Part shown: positions 1-9,974 of the stretch, one piece after another
Numbering within the stretch: the first letter of the stretch is position 1
Layout of the letters: every line of letters starts with the position of its first letter
Origin: Flavobacterium sp. SLB02
Lineage (GTDB): Bacteria > Bacteroidota > Bacteroidia > Flavobacteriales > Flavobacteriaceae
Reading direction: 5' to 3'
DNA: 64,000 bases
NCBI RefSeq assembly: GCF_009664855.1
Contig: NZ_CP045928.1
Location: 5,928,518 to 5,992,517 of the forward strand
The notes under the pieces: generated by a model
The model's database searches: none
Told to the model about the DNA's origin: nothing
Seen by the model: only the letters and a program-made list of their open reading frames with translations
Translations under genes and position numbers: made by a program

Positions 1-165
1 ATATCCTACTTTTGGAGAAATCTCAAAATTAGTTGCTTTAGAATCTCCAATTTTTTCCTGAGTCAAATCCAATATTTCCTCCTAATAAATTTATTGAATA
101 TTTTGACTGTTTTGTTTCAGATTTTAAGAGTTTTATAGAATAAGAATCTGTAACTAATAATATTT
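1..165 (-). pseudogene. Decayed outer-membrane beta-barrel protein fragment (runs off left edge)
   Basis: On the minus strand the region reads like the N-terminal part of a small outer-membrane beta-barrel protein: a KKILLVT-like signal start, then SINLLGGNIGFDSGK, then in another frame GDSKATNFEISPKVGY. The codon where a start is expected is GCA rather than ATG, and removing one A from an A run would join the two frames. I infer a broken gene continuing to the left of the window. The match rests on general resemblance to OmpW-like and outer_membrane_beta-barrel families and no more than about 50 residues are visible, so confidence is low. Confidence 0.35.
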
Positions 166-295
166 TTTTTGCTTTATGAAATTATGAATTTCGTAAAATT
201 GTCTTAAAATGTATTCTGTATCTTTTGGTTTTGATGACTTGTGCTATTTTTTGTTGCGAAAATGAATTATATTCGCATCACTTAAACAAAATAAC

Positions 296-2440
296 ATGAA
301 AAAAATAGTTTTATTCTTTACCATGTGCCTAATGGCTTTTCCTGTAAAAGCTGATGAAGGAATGTGGTTTTTGATGTTTATCGAAAGATTGAACCATAGA
401 GATATGGAGAAAATGGGCTTGCAACTTACAGCCGAAGAAATTTATAGTATTAACCACCATAGTTTAAAAGATGCGATTGTGCAATTCAACGGAGGTTGTA
501 CTGCTGAGATCGTTTCTAAAAACGGTTTGGTTTTAACTAATCACCACTGTGGATATAATGCAATTGCTGAACTTTCTACAGCTGAACAAAATTACCTGAA
601 AGACGGTTTCTGGGCAAAAGAAAAAAGTGCCGAAATGAAACCAAAATCATTATACGTTCGTTTCTTTGTTCGTATGGATGATGTTTCTAAAAGAATTTTA
701 TCAAAAGTAAATGATAAAATGACTGAAACTGAAAGAAACAAAATCATTCAGCAAGAAATCAATTTGATTGAAAAAGAAAATAACGAAGGCGGAAAATATA
801 CTGTTTCTGTTCGTCCTTTCTTTCAGGGAAATGAATATTACTATTTCGTATACCAGGATTATACCGATGTGCGTTTGGTAGGAACTCCTCCTGAAAGTGT
901 TGGTAAATTTGGTGGAGATACTGATAACTGGGAGTGGCCACGTCAAACAGGAGATTTCTCTATGTTTAGAGTATATGCCGATAAAGACGGAAATCCTGCA
1001 GCTTATTCTAAAGACAATGTGCCTTTACAGCCTAAGCATTACTTACCAGTAAGTATTAAAGGAGTGAAAGAGAATGATTTTGCTATGATTTTAGGATATC
1101 CTGGAAGAACAAACCGTTGGATGCCAGCTGGCGGAATTGAGCAAAACATAAAATATGCCTATCCTGCATGGGTTGAAGGTGCAAAAACCGGAATGGATGT
1201 AATGAAAAAGTATATGGACAAAGATGCAACAGTTCGTTTGCAATATGCGTCTAAATATGCTTCGACTGCCAATTACTGGAAAAACCGTCAGGGAATGATT
1301 GATGCCTTAACAAAAGCTGGAACAGTAGATGTTAAAACTGCGCAAGAAGATAAATTCTACGAATGGGCAACTAAACCTGCTAATAAAGAAAAGTACGAAA
1401 ATGTAATTCCTACCATTAATGAGTATTACAGATCTACAAATTTAAAAGCAACTCACGACAATTACTTAATGCAACTTTTGCGTACTTCAAGTTATGCAAC
1501 AGGACCAGCAAATTTAGGAAATGCTTTGATTGCTTACTATAACGAAAATGACGCTAAAAAAGCAGAAATGTTACCTAAGATCAATGCAATGATTGATAAC
1601 ATTTATGGTGAGTTTTATGCGCCGCTTGAAAAAGATATTTTTGCAGCACAATTGAATTTATACACTTCTAAAGGTGCTGAATATGGTTTAGGTACGCAAG
1701 TAGCTAAAATGAAATCAGAGAATAATGGTGATTTTACTGCAGATGTTGCAAAAGCAACTGAGATCAGTTATTTTACCACTAAAGAAAAAGTATTGGCATT
1801 TATGGCTAATCCGAAACCATTAGCAATTGTACACGATCCCTTGTATATTATTTCTAATGATTTGATGACAAAATACCGTGCGAAAACTGATGATCAGGCT
1901 AAAGCTGATGACGGTTTTGCAACTGCTTTCCGCGAATTGGTTGAAGGTTTAAGAGAATCAAAATTAAACACAATTCAATACCCTGATGCCAACTCTACTT
2001 TGAGATTGACTTACGGAAAAGTTCGTGCATTACCTGCAGATCCAAGAAATGATGCTACAATTAATAACTATACTACTATGGAAAGTATGGTAAAAAAATA
2101 CAAAGCAGGAGATCAGGAATTTGATTTACCAAAACGTTTGTTGGAATTAAACAAGAAAAAAGATTTTGGACAATATGCTGATAAAGCAGGATATATGCCA
2201 GTAAACTTTTTGACAGATAATGATATTACAGGTGGTAACTCTGGTTCACCGGTTCTTAACGGAAAAGGAGAATTAATTGGTATTGCTTTTGACGGAAACA
2301 TCGAAGCTATGGCAGGAGACGTTATTTTTGATCCTAAATTGCAAAGAACAATCAACGTAGATATTCGTTACGTACTTTGGATTATCGACAAATACGCTGG
2401 AGCTAAAAATATTATTGATGAATTGACTATTACAAAATAA
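296..2440 (+). CDS. S46 family dipeptidyl peptidase, DPP7 type
   Basis: This is a 714-residue secreted serine peptidase of family S46, which removes dipeptides from the N-termini of oligopeptides in the periplasm of Bacteroidota. It has a signal peptide (residues about 1-19), the histidine motif TNHHCGY (residues 81-87) and the serine motif GGNSGSPVLN with the likely nucleophile at Ser649. The residue 18 positions after that serine is Gly667 (FDGNIEAM). In Porphyromonas gingivalis the equivalent position is Gly in DPP7, which prefers hydrophobic P1 residues, and Arg in DPP11, which prefers Asp/Glu, so I infer DPP7-like specificity. Length is normal for the family. It stands alone and is followed by an intrinsic terminator. 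It probably helps feed peptides to a cell that lives on protein. Confidence 0.93.
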   Translation: MKKIVLFFTMCLMAFPVKADEGMWFLMFIERLNHRDMEKMGLQLTAEEIYSINHHSLKDAIVQFNGGCTAEIVSKNGLVLTNHHCGYNAIAELSTAEQNYLKDGFWAKEKSAEMKPKSLYVRFFVRMDDVSKRILSKVNDKMTETERNKIIQQEINLIEKENNEGGKYTVSVRPFFQGNEYYYFVYQDYTDVRLVGTPPESVGKFGGDTDNWEWPRQTGDFSMFRVYADKDGNPAAYSKDNVPLQPKHYLPVSIKGVKENDFAMILGYPGRTNRWMPAGGIEQNIKYAYPAWVEGAKTGMDVMKKYMDKDATVRLQYASKYASTANYWKNRQGMIDALTKAGTVDVKTAQEDKFYEWATKPANKEKYENVIPTINEYYRSTNLKATHDNYLMQLLRTSSYATGPANLGNALIAYYNENDAKKAEMLPKINAMIDNIYGEFYAPLEKDIFAAQLNLYTSKGAEYGLGTQVAKMKSENNGDFTADVAKATEISYFTTKEKVLAFMANPKPLAIVHDPLYIISNDLMTKYRAKTDDQAKADDGFATAFRELVEGLRESKLNTIQYPDANSTLRLTYGKVRALPADPRNDATINNYTTMESMVKKYKAGDQEFDLPKRLLELNKKKDFGQYADKAGYMPVNFLTDNDITGGNSGSPVLNGKGELIGIAFDGNIEAMAGDVIFDPKLQRTINVDIRYVLWIIDKYAGAKNIIDELTITK

Positions 2441-2460
2441 TCTCAATTGATTTAAAAGTA

Positions 2461-2496
2461 AACCCGACAAGTTTTTAAAGCTTGTCGGTTTTTTTT
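2461..2496 (+). terminator. Intrinsic terminator of the S46 peptidase gene
   Basis: An 8-bp stem CCGACAAG / CTTGTCGG (2464-2471 with 2481-2488) is followed by eight T residues, 20 bases after the stop codon of the S46 peptidase gene. Confidence 0.85.
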
Positions 2497-2519
2497 ATGA
2501 CTTTTATTTGTAAAAGAAT

Positions 2520-2585
2520 GTCATCCTGAGCGGAGTCGAAGGCTCGTGTGTCGGGGAGGGCTTCGACTTCGCCTGCCTGACACAA
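2520..2585. repeat. REP-like imperfect palindrome
   Basis: The arms GCGGAGTCGAAGGC (2530-2543) and GCTTCGACTTCGC (2560-2572) are nearly complementary. The element begins GTCATCCTGAGCGGAG, a string I recognise as a recurrent extragenic sequence in Bacteroidota and other bacteria. It lies between two convergent genes and is much richer in G+C than its surroundings. No other copy occurs in this window. Confidence 0.55.
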
Positions 2586-2594
2586 GTTGAAATT

Positions 2595-2632
2595 TTGGAA
2601 TTTGGAATTTATTTTTTGGAATTTTATTCCAA
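2595..2632. repeat. TTGGAATTT short tandem repeat with terminal palindrome
   Basis: The heptad-like unit TTGGAATTTGGAATTT is followed after a short T-rich spacer by another TTGGAATTT, and the end forms TTGGAAT-TTT-ATTCCAA. A second copy of the same arrangement lies at 9975-10004 just before mpl. Confidence 0.6.
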
Positions 2633-2636
2633 GTTG

Positions 2637-5600
2637 TTAATTCACTTTTACACGTATCCCTTTTGTATGACTTGAAAATTCAGGAGCATACATACTTTCA
2701 ATTGTAGTGATTCCGTTTGAGAATTCGCCGCTGTTGTTTACACGAATATCATATTCTATTACATAAGTTCCTTTATTGATGCTGTCAAAGAAAAAATGAG
2801 TTGCAGTATCTTTAGTGCTCATATAATATCCCAATCGGTCTTTGTATTGATACTGTGAAAGTATATTTACAGGTTCAAAACAGGAAGCACGCATATCTTT
2901 AAGATGAACAAATTCCATGTCTTCTTTAGATTTTATAACTAATCTTACCGTAACTAAATCACCTGTTTTTAGAGGATTGTTGTTTGTGATTTTTTCTAAT
3001 TGATCGCCTTTAATCGAATTTTTCTTTAGATATAATTCCTTTGAAACAGATAATACCGCAGCTGAGTTACTTTTAATTTTATCCAAATCTTCAAAATATT
3101 GCCAATAAACGCCACCAAAGCCAGGAACTTTCGATTTGTTTTCAATTTTTATAGAAGCCATTTCTTTTTTGATTTCATCTGCTTCCCAGTTCAGTTTAAT
3201 GTAACCGGTTTCAGCTTCTTTTTCGTTCTCGGCTAATTTTTTGGTTAGGATTTTTTCATCTCCAATTTTGATGATGGTATTGTCTTTCACACTCAGCCAA
3301 TCAGTGCCTTGCATCAATAAAGCATAAACCGCTTCTGTGGTAGATTTTGTAGTTGGCCAGTTTTTGGTTTGCTTGTTTTTTAATAGCCATACTTTCATCG
3401 CATCTACAGATCTGGTATCGTGATTCACTTCGGCGAAAGCCTCAATCAATAAAGCGTGAGTTTCTATTGGTGCCTGATACCAATAATAACCTGCTTTATT
3501 GGCAATCCAGTACATTCCCCAATCTTCGTTGTTGGATGCTGTTTCTTTCAGGCTTTCTATGATTTTTTTAGCCGATTCATTTTCTCCAAAACGGTTTAAA
3601 GTCAAAGCTGCCAGTCCTTTTTCGTAAAGAGAATATTTTAACCAGTCTTTTTTAGCCGTTTCTAAATACAATTTAGTTGCTTTTTTCAGCGTATCAGAAA
3701 GAGGATATTTATCTAAATAAAAACTTCTGGTATACAGATAATGCAAATCAGAATACGGATTTACCCATATTAACTTATTGGTTGCTTTTACGTTTTTGGT
3801 CTGGTTCTTATAATATTCCAAAAATTTATTGTCCAGAAACGGAATACCAGTTTTGGCAATGGCATTAATTTTCGCAGCATTATCCTGAGATTTATTCAAT
3901 TTTGATAAATGACCTAAGCCGGCTAAAATATGGCGTGTAATATATTCGCTTTCAGAACTTCCTCCAAACCATGAAAAGCCTCCTGATGGTAGTTGTTTTT
4001 GTTTTAATTTTTCGAAAGTGGCCTCCTGTGAGGTTTTCATTTTTTCTAAATCAAACAAAAGGGCAAGATTCCTTTTCTTTTCATCTTCGCTTTCGGCATC
4101 TTTCAGCCAGGGAGTTTCAGCCAGAATGATTGATTTTAGTTCTTCGTTTTCTTCTAATTTCGAATTCAGTTTTCCGTTCTTTCTCCAATTTTCAAAAATG
4201 GTTGCGATTTTCGGATTGCTCGAAATGATTTCTGAAGCCAAGGCATTGGCATAAAAACGGGCGAAAGTCTGTTCTGCACATTCATGCTCATATTGCATTA
4301 AATAAGGCAAAGACTGAATCGCAATCCATGAAGGATTCGATGTGTATTCAAACGTAAGCTGATGATTTTTTAAAGTTGTTGAAGTATTGTTTTTTAAATT
4401 CTCAAACGTATATTGTTTAGTAGCATTCTCGCGAACCCAGATAGGAATACTTTCAGTCACCAACATATTATTAGTTAAAACCGGAAGTATATTTTCTTCC
4501 CCATCAGAAAAATTACCTGACTTGGCCAGGATTTTATATTGAACCCCTTGTAAACCTTCAGGAATATAAATGGTCCAAGTCGCCGTTGTGTTGCCAAAAG
4601 CACCAACAGTAAAGTTTCTTACGTTTTTTGCGTTTAGCATCTTGGCATCGATAGGCTGCATGGTTACGGCATCGAAAAATTGTAAAATGGCGATACCGGT
4701 TTTTGCCTGATCTGTTATATTCGAAATTTTGGCAGAGATCACAATCGTATCTTTTTCTCTAAAGAATCGTGGGAAATTTGGTAGAACCATTAATTCCTTT
4801 TGTGTAATAACACTTTTTTCTAAATAACCGGAAACGGCATCTTTATTATGTGCCAATAAACGAAGTTTCCAGGCGGTTAAAGCTTCCGGAGAAGTAAAAT
4901 TAAAATTTACTTTTCCTGTAGAATCAGTTCTTAAATTTGGAAGGAAGAAAGCCGTTTCAGAAAGATTTTTTCTGGCTTTTACTTGGTTTAAGGCTTCTAA
5001 GGCTTTTTTGGTTGTGATGATGATTACGCCGTTTGAACCTCTGCTTCCGTAAAGTGCTGTGGCTTTTGGTCCTTTTAAAACATCTATCGAGAGAATATCG
5101 TTTGGATTGATATTCTTTATATCGTTCGTAATTTCTCCATCTACAACATATAAAGGAGTTTCGCCAATGTTATTAGTGCCTCTTATTACGATTCCTCCAG
5201 CTCTTCCGGCTAGAGCTTGTGGAGCAGCAGTATTGTAAACAGTATTATCTTCCTCAACAACTTCTGAACTGACAGATTTTAATTTTACAGTGGCAGCAGT
5301 GGTCAAACTTCTCTTAGTTGTTTTGCCATATCCTACAACAACAACTTCTTCCAAACCATTTGCGTCGTTCTCTAAAACAACAGTGATATTTTTTTGATTC
5401 GTTATTAAAATAGTTTGGCTTTTTGAACCAATATAACTAAAAACAAGTTCTTCTGTTGTTGCGGCTTCAATTTCGAAATAACCATCAAAATCTGATGATG
5501 TGCTTCTTTGAGTTCCTTTTATTGTAATTGCAACTCCTGGAAGAGGTTGGTTCGATGTATCAGTTACTGATCCGTAGATGATTTTTGCATTTTTAGGTTT

Positions 5601-8600
5601 CTTCAGCTTTTTAGTCAGTTCTTTTTGATATTCTTTTTGAATGTAATAAGCTCTTTGGTCATTATTAAAATCAAATCCAAACCACATTAGTTTAGTGGTT
5701 TCGTTATTAAGCTCTATGCGTCTGTATGGAGAGTTTAGATGGTTTATAGAAGCATATATTTTATCAAAACCTAAGCGTGATTTTTTATTGTTTTCGTTGC
5801 TGTTATAATCATAAAAACCAAGGATATTCCAGTTTTTTGTCGTGAATTGATCCAGTGAGCTATCGTACATAGATGCTAAAACTTCGGCCTCTTTTTTTGT
5901 ATTTATCGCGTTCAGTTTAAAGGACCAGTTTTCGCTGCTTGCGGGTTGGATTTTGTTTCTAAAACTCTCTACGCTGAATTCTAATTTTGAAGATGTGTCT
6001 TTTAAGGCTACTTCGATCTCATTATTAAAAGTTTCATTTTCGAATATACTTTCAAAACCAATATTTAGTGTTTCTTTAAATTCTTTTTTGATCGGAATTT
6101 TAAGTGTTATTTCGTTGTTTTGAAGATGATAAGTTTCCTGCGAAAATATTTCACCTTCATAATTTCCTGTGGTTATAATATAAAGTTCAGGAATAACCGA
6201 TGTAATTTTTAATGTTACAAAACCATCTTTTTTAGGATCTGCATTTATTTGATTAATTTTTAATAATTTATTAGTATCGAATTTGTCTTTGCTTTGAATA
6301 AGTTCAAAATTCAAAACGTTTTCGATTGTATTTTTAAAAGTATCTTTTGCTGAAAAAACAACTTTATAATTCCCGGATTTATAGTTTGAAATAAAGTCTA
6401 ATGCCAGAGATTTGTCTTTTTGAGTATCTATATCTTTAGTAAACACTAAAATTTCCCTGATACTATCTTTTGTGTTTTTATTATTTTCATATGGAAATAA
6501 TTTCTCGAATTCCTGATCAGATATCGTTTTGATTTCAGGTTGAGGAAATACTCTCTCTTTAAATTTATTCGAAAATGGACTTATATAATAGATCTTGATT
6601 TCGCCTTTGGCAGCTAAAAATTCACCATTTAAATTCGTGCTCGATAGTTTGATTTGATTTTTGTTTTTGGTCTCTATTACAGCAGAAATAGAGGCGGTAA
6701 GAACTAAATCATGATAACCTACTTTTACAGTAGTTTCTGTGTCGTGGCTCTCACCATTAATATCGGTTACATTGGCTTTTATACTATAATTGAAAACAGG
6801 TAGTTGATCTTTTTTACTGTTTTTAGAAGGTAAGGCAACAAAATCAATAATGAACTTACCTGAAGCATCGGTTTTAGTTTCGCCAGATGCTATAATTTCA
6901 TTATTGTCCTGCGCATAATAATTTCTATAATAACTTGTATATCGGGTTACTGTGTAAGTTACTTTGGCATCAGAAATGTTGCTTCCTGCAAATGCTTTGG
7001 CTGTTCCTTTTATTTTAATCGGTTGGTTAACCTGAAAACTTTCTTTTTTAGGATCAAAAGTCACTTCAAATTTAGGACGTTTGTATTCTTCGACTATAAA
7101 TGCGAGTTCTGAATTTTGAAGATCTACATGATCCCAAAATGGATGGTCATCTTCTTCTTTGTCGTAGATGATATCTTTTTCATAATCAATTGGTTCTTCA
7201 GCTTTGATTTTGAAACTACCTGTAAGTCCGGTTTTTGGTAAGTCAAATTCGCCGGAGAAAGAACCAAATTCATTTGTTGTAATTTCAAATTCTTTGAAGC
7301 TTTTGTCATTGACATCTTCTACAATAATTTTGAAAGAAGTATTGGGCGATATTACGTTTTTATTTTCTTTTTTATAAAATGCGATTCCTTTGTAATAAAC
7401 AGTTTGTCCGGGACGATAAATAGCACGGTCGAGATAGAATTCTACTTTACCATCTGAATCCTGATCGTTTTTATTATTCTTTGCGAGATATTCAGAGTTA
7501 TAATTGATGTAATTTTTATTTATTGAAAGTGTGTCATTTTCTGTCGATACAATTAAATTTTCATAATTATAGTTGTTGAGTTTTTGACTATTGATAGCTA
7601 TTCCGTTATTATCGGTTTTAATAGAAAATGATGGAGATTTAATAGTTACATTTTCTACTGGTTTTCCGGTTTTTCGATAAAGAACCTGATATGTTTCTTT
7701 TGATGCTGTTTGAGATGCCAAGACAGATAAGTTTGAAACGGAAAGGGTTTCATAAGAAAATGCTTTTTTATCTTTTAAATCTGAGTCACTTTCAAAATAA
7801 ACCAAATAAGAACCTTTTTCTAATTGCGGTAAAAGAACCTCTGTGGTATATTCGAAAAAATCTTTTTTATCTAAAAGTGGGTAAGTTGTACTTTTGAGAG
7901 GTTGTGATTTTTCGACAATAGAATTCCCCAAACTATCTTTTTTATAATTTGATTTTTTAAATTCATTAAGCTGATTCTGATTGATTTTATAAAATGAGAT
8001 TTTTAATCTTTCTACATTTTTATAACGAAGTAAAGCTCTGGTATTTTCGTTTGCATAAGTGTATTGCTGAAGTTGAGCTTGTATGCTTTTGTATAAAATG
8101 TTTTCTTTTTTTTGTATAGCTAATTTGTATGCATTAGATCGATTGTTAACCTTTATAATACTGTCTAAAGTTGCAAGTGCCTTAATATTGTAATCCGGAT
8201 GAGTTTTTTTTGATGCTTTTTGAATTAAAAAAGCAGCTTTTTCCAAATGTATTTTTTGAATTAATAAATCATCGGTTGTGTTTTTTTGTAGTTTATTTAA
8301 TAACGAAAAATAACTGTCTTCCGTATCTACTAAATTGGTTATGGAAAATTGTATGCGTTCCCATTGATTCTCTGTAGATGGATTGTTTTTTTCTTGTTTT
8401 TGGTATAATTTCAAAAGCAAGCGTAAATTTTCATTAGATACAAAATCAAAATTCAATTCTGTAAAATCATTTGAATTTCCTAAAAGTTGCTCTTTAATAG
8501 ATATAAAATCATTTTTTTGAATCTCCCATTGACGGTTTTTTGAGGTATAAATGGTTATGTTTTCCTTAATAACATAATCATACAAAGTTTGCTTTTTGAA

Positions 8601-9131
8601 TTTTTCTAAAGTAGGATAATCAAAAATAGCCTCATATTTTGTTAGTGATGTGTTGTTTAAGATTGTTTCATTTTCTAATGTTTTACTTAAAGTATTATTA
8701 ATTTGAGCAATAAAATTATTTTCTGTCCAGGTCAAAAAATCGCTGTCAGGATCAGTTGTGTTGGTTCTGCTTTTAAGTTTGTAATTATTTCGGTTTAAAT
8801 AATTATTCAAACATTGAGCATAAACCAAATTCAAAATAGCTTTTGATGGTATAGAAACACGATTGATATCTGTTTTAAGATTGTTTAAAATTTTGGTTTG
8901 TGCATTTTCATCAAGGACCTGCAAATATTTAGATTGATAAAAAAAGCTTTTTATCATTTGTGCTTCATCTTTATTCGAAACTGCTTTTTTGTAAATTTTA
9001 TCAACTATTTCATTCGCTGATTTAACTTTCCCTTCGTTTTCAAAGTCAATAACTTTAGCCCAGTTTTTATCATTTTGTTGCGCAAATAAGACCGTTGAGA
9101 ACAATAAGAAAATAAATAATATATTTTTCAT
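2637..9131 (-). CDS. Alpha-2-macroglobulin-like protein with embedded SusC-type CarboxypepD_reg and TonB plug domains
   Basis: This 2164-residue protein starts with a signal peptide (FLLFSTVLFAQQ). The MG2-like strand YRPGQTVYYKG lies near residue 570. Around residues 1180-1260 there is a carboxypeptidase-regulatory-like domain (GSVTDTSNQPLPGVAITIKG), followed to about residue 1380 by a TonB-receptor plug (VVDGEITND, SIDVLKGPKATALYGSRGSNG) that ends at IIITTKK without any beta-barrel. The alpha-2-macroglobulin and thioester-type helical domains then resume. The thioester position, near residue 1617, reads ECAEQTF, keeping the Cys and Gln of the classical CxEQ motif. Bacterial alpha-2-macroglobulins are thought to trap proteases in the periplasm. 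What the plug module does here is unknown to me. The gene is convergent with the S46 peptidase gene and divergent from the TPR gene. Confidence 0.88.
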   Translation of the reverse strand: MKNILFIFLLFSTVLFAQQNDKNWAKVIDFENEGKVKSANEIVDKIYKKAVSNKDEAQMIKSFFYQSKYLQVLDENAQTKILNNLKTDINRVSIPSKAILNLVYAQCLNNYLNRNNYKLKSRTNTTDPDSDFLTWTENNFIAQINNTLSKTLENETILNNTSLTKYEAIFDYPTLEKFKKQTLYDYVIKENITIYTSKNRQWEIQKNDFISIKEQLLGNSNDFTELNFDFVSNENLRLLLKLYQKQEKNNPSTENQWERIQFSITNLVDTEDSYFSLLNKLQKNTTDDLLIQKIHLEKAAFLIQKASKKTHPDYNIKALATLDSIIKVNNRSNAYKLAIQKKENILYKSIQAQLQQYTYANENTRALLRYKNVERLKISFYKINQNQLNEFKKSNYKKDSLGNSIVEKSQPLKSTTYPLLDKKDFFEYTTEVLLPQLEKGSYLVYFESDSDLKDKKAFSYETLSVSNLSVLASQTASKETYQVLYRKTGKPVENVTIKSPSFSIKTDNNGIAINSQKLNNYNYENLIVSTENDTLSINKNYINYNSEYLAKNNKNDQDSDGKVEFYLDRAIYRPGQTVYYKGIAFYKKENKNVISPNTSFKIIVEDVNDKSFKEFEITTNEFGSFSGEFDLPKTGLTGSFKIKAEEPIDYEKDIIYDKEEDDHPFWDHVDLQNSELAFIVEEYKRPKFEVTFDPKKESFQVNQPIKIKGTAKAFAGSNISDAKVTYTVTRYTSYYRNYYAQDNNEIIASGETKTDASGKFIIDFVALPSKNSKKDQLPVFNYSIKANVTDINGESHDTETTVKVGYHDLVLTASISAVIETKNKNQIKLSSTNLNGEFLAAKGEIKIYYISPFSNKFKERVFPQPEIKTISDQEFEKLFPYENNKNTKDSIREILVFTKDIDTQKDKSLALDFISNYKSGNYKVVFSAKDTFKNTIENVLNFELIQSKDKFDTNKLLKINQINADPKKDGFVTLKITSVIPELYIITTGNYEGEIFSQETYHLQNNEITLKIPIKKEFKETLNIGFESIFENETFNNEIEVALKDTSSKLEFSVESFRNKIQPASSENWSFKLNAINTKKEAEVLASMYDSSLDQFTTKNWNILGFYDYNSNENNKKSRLGFDKIYASINHLNSPYRRIELNNETTKLMWFGFDFNNDQRAYYIQKEYQKELTKKLKKPKNAKIIYGSVTDTSNQPLPGVAITIKGTQRSTSSDFDGYFEIEAATTEELVFSYIGSKSQTILITNQKNITVVLENDANGLEEVVVVGYGKTTKRSLTTAATVKLKSVSSEVVEEDNTVYNTAAPQALAGRAGGIVIRGTNNIGETPLYVVDGEITNDIKNINPNDILSIDVLKGPKATALYGSRGSNGVIIITTKKALEALNQVKARKNLSETAFFLPNLRTDSTGKVNFNFTSPEALTAWKLRLLAHNKDAVSGYLEKSVITQKELMVLPNFPRFFREKDTIVISAKISNITDQAKTGIAILQFFDAVTMQPIDAKMLNAKNVRNFTVGAFGNTTATWTIYIPEGLQGVQYKILAKSGNFSDGEENILPVLTNNMLVTESIPIWVRENATKQYTFENLKNNTSTTLKNHQLTFEYTSNPSWIAIQSLPYLMQYEHECAEQTFARFYANALASEIISSNPKIATIFENWRKNGKLNSKLEENEELKSIILAETPWLKDAESEDEKKRNLALLFDLEKMKTSQEATFEKLKQKQLPSGGFSWFGGSSESEYITRHILAGLGHLSKLNKSQDNAAKINAIAKTGIPFLDNKFLEYYKNQTKNVKATNKLIWVNPYSDLHYLYTRSFYLDKYPLSDTLKKATKLYLETAKKDWLKYSLYEKGLAALTLNRFGENESAKKIIESLKETASNNEDWGMYWIANKAGYYWYQAPIETHALLIEAFAEVNHDTRSVDAMKVWLLKNKQTKNWPTTKSTTEAVYALLMQGTDWLSVKDNTIIKIGDEKILTKKLAENEKEAETGYIKLNWEADEIKKEMASIKIENKSKVPGFGGVYWQYFEDLDKIKSNSAAVLSVSKELYLKKNSIKGDQLEKITNNNPLKTGDLVTVRLVIKSKEDMEFVHLKDMRASCFEPVNILSQYQYKDRLGYYMSTKDTATHFFFDSINKGTYVIEYDIRVNNSGEFSNGITTIESMYAPEFSSHTKGIRVKVN

Positions 9132-9261
9132 AAGTAAGTTTTAGAATATAGAGAGCGGTTTTTTGATAAAGGTTGGGATGCAGATAAAATAAATTTCGTA
9201 CAAATTACTAATTTATCTTCAAAACCAAATGTTACGTTTTATATTTCCCTATTTTTGAAAC

Positions 9262-9948
9262 ATGAAAAAACTGCTTCTCTTTTTTTTATTTGTACCAATT
9301 TTTATTTGGTCACAATCTAATTTTGAAAAAGCAGAAAAGCTATATCATGCAAAAAAATATGATGAAGCCCAGGTTGTTTTTGAAGGAGTTTTAAAAAGCA
9401 AACCTTTAGATGTAAAAACAATTGAGTATTTGGGAGAAATTACTGCGCATCAAAAATCATGGGTAAAAGGTGCCGAATATTTCAAAAAACTGAAAGAATT
9501 AAAGCCTACAGAAGCTGATTATTTTTATAAATATGGAGGCTGTCTGGCCATGCGGGCTATGGAAGTGAGTAGGTTAAAAGCTTTGGGAATGGTTGGTGAA
9601 ATGAAAGAATCATTCGAAAAAGCTATTGTTTTAGACCCTAAACACATTCCGGCCAGATGGGCATTAATCGAAATATACTTGCAGTTGCCGGGAATTTTTG
9701 GCGGAAGCGAATCAAAAGCGATTTTATATTCAAATCAGTTAGCGCAATTATCGCCCGTTGATGGTTATTTATCAAGAGGAAGAATAGATGTTTATTTTAA
9801 GAGATATGCTGCAGCCGAAAAAAACTTTATAAAGGCTCATGAAATTGGTAAATCAAAAACCACGTTTCAAAAATTATATAATTTATATTTGAATAATCTA
9901 AAAGACACTAAAAAAGCTAGAGAATTAAAACAAAAATTTGAAGCTTAA
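9262..9948 (+). CDS. Secreted tetratricopeptide-repeat protein
   Basis: The 228-residue protein has an N-terminal signal peptide (LLLFFLFVPIFIWSQ) and helical TPR-like repeats through most of its length (for example AEKLYHAKKYDEAQVVFEGVLKSKP, and AYFKKLKELKPTEADYFYKYGG-like units). A conserved LPGIFGGSESKA segment sits near residue 147. TPR proteins of this kind usually scaffold protein contacts in the periplasm, and no partner can be named from the sequence. A candidate -7 element TATTTTTG (9250-9257) ends four bases before the ATG, so the transcript may be almost leaderless. It is divergent from the alpha-2-macroglobulin-like gene and precedes mpl by 58 bases. Confidence 0.8.
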   Translation: MKKLLLFFLFVPIFIWSQSNFEKAEKLYHAKKYDEAQVVFEGVLKSKPLDVKTIEYLGEITAHQKSWVKGAEYFKKLKELKPTEADYFYKYGGCLAMRAMEVSRLKALGMVGEMKESFEKAIVLDPKHIPARWALIEIYLQLPGIFGGSESKAILYSNQLAQLSPVDGYLSRGRIDVYFKRYAAAEKNFIKAHEIGKSKTTFQKLYNLYLNNLKDTKKARELKQKFEA

Positions 9949-9974
9949 TAAGATCAAAATTGAATTCTGTTTAA

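Noticed and set aside
701..946. Antisense frames over the S46 peptidase and other conserved genes
   Set aside because: They are shadows of strongly conserved coding sequence and have no recognisable domains.
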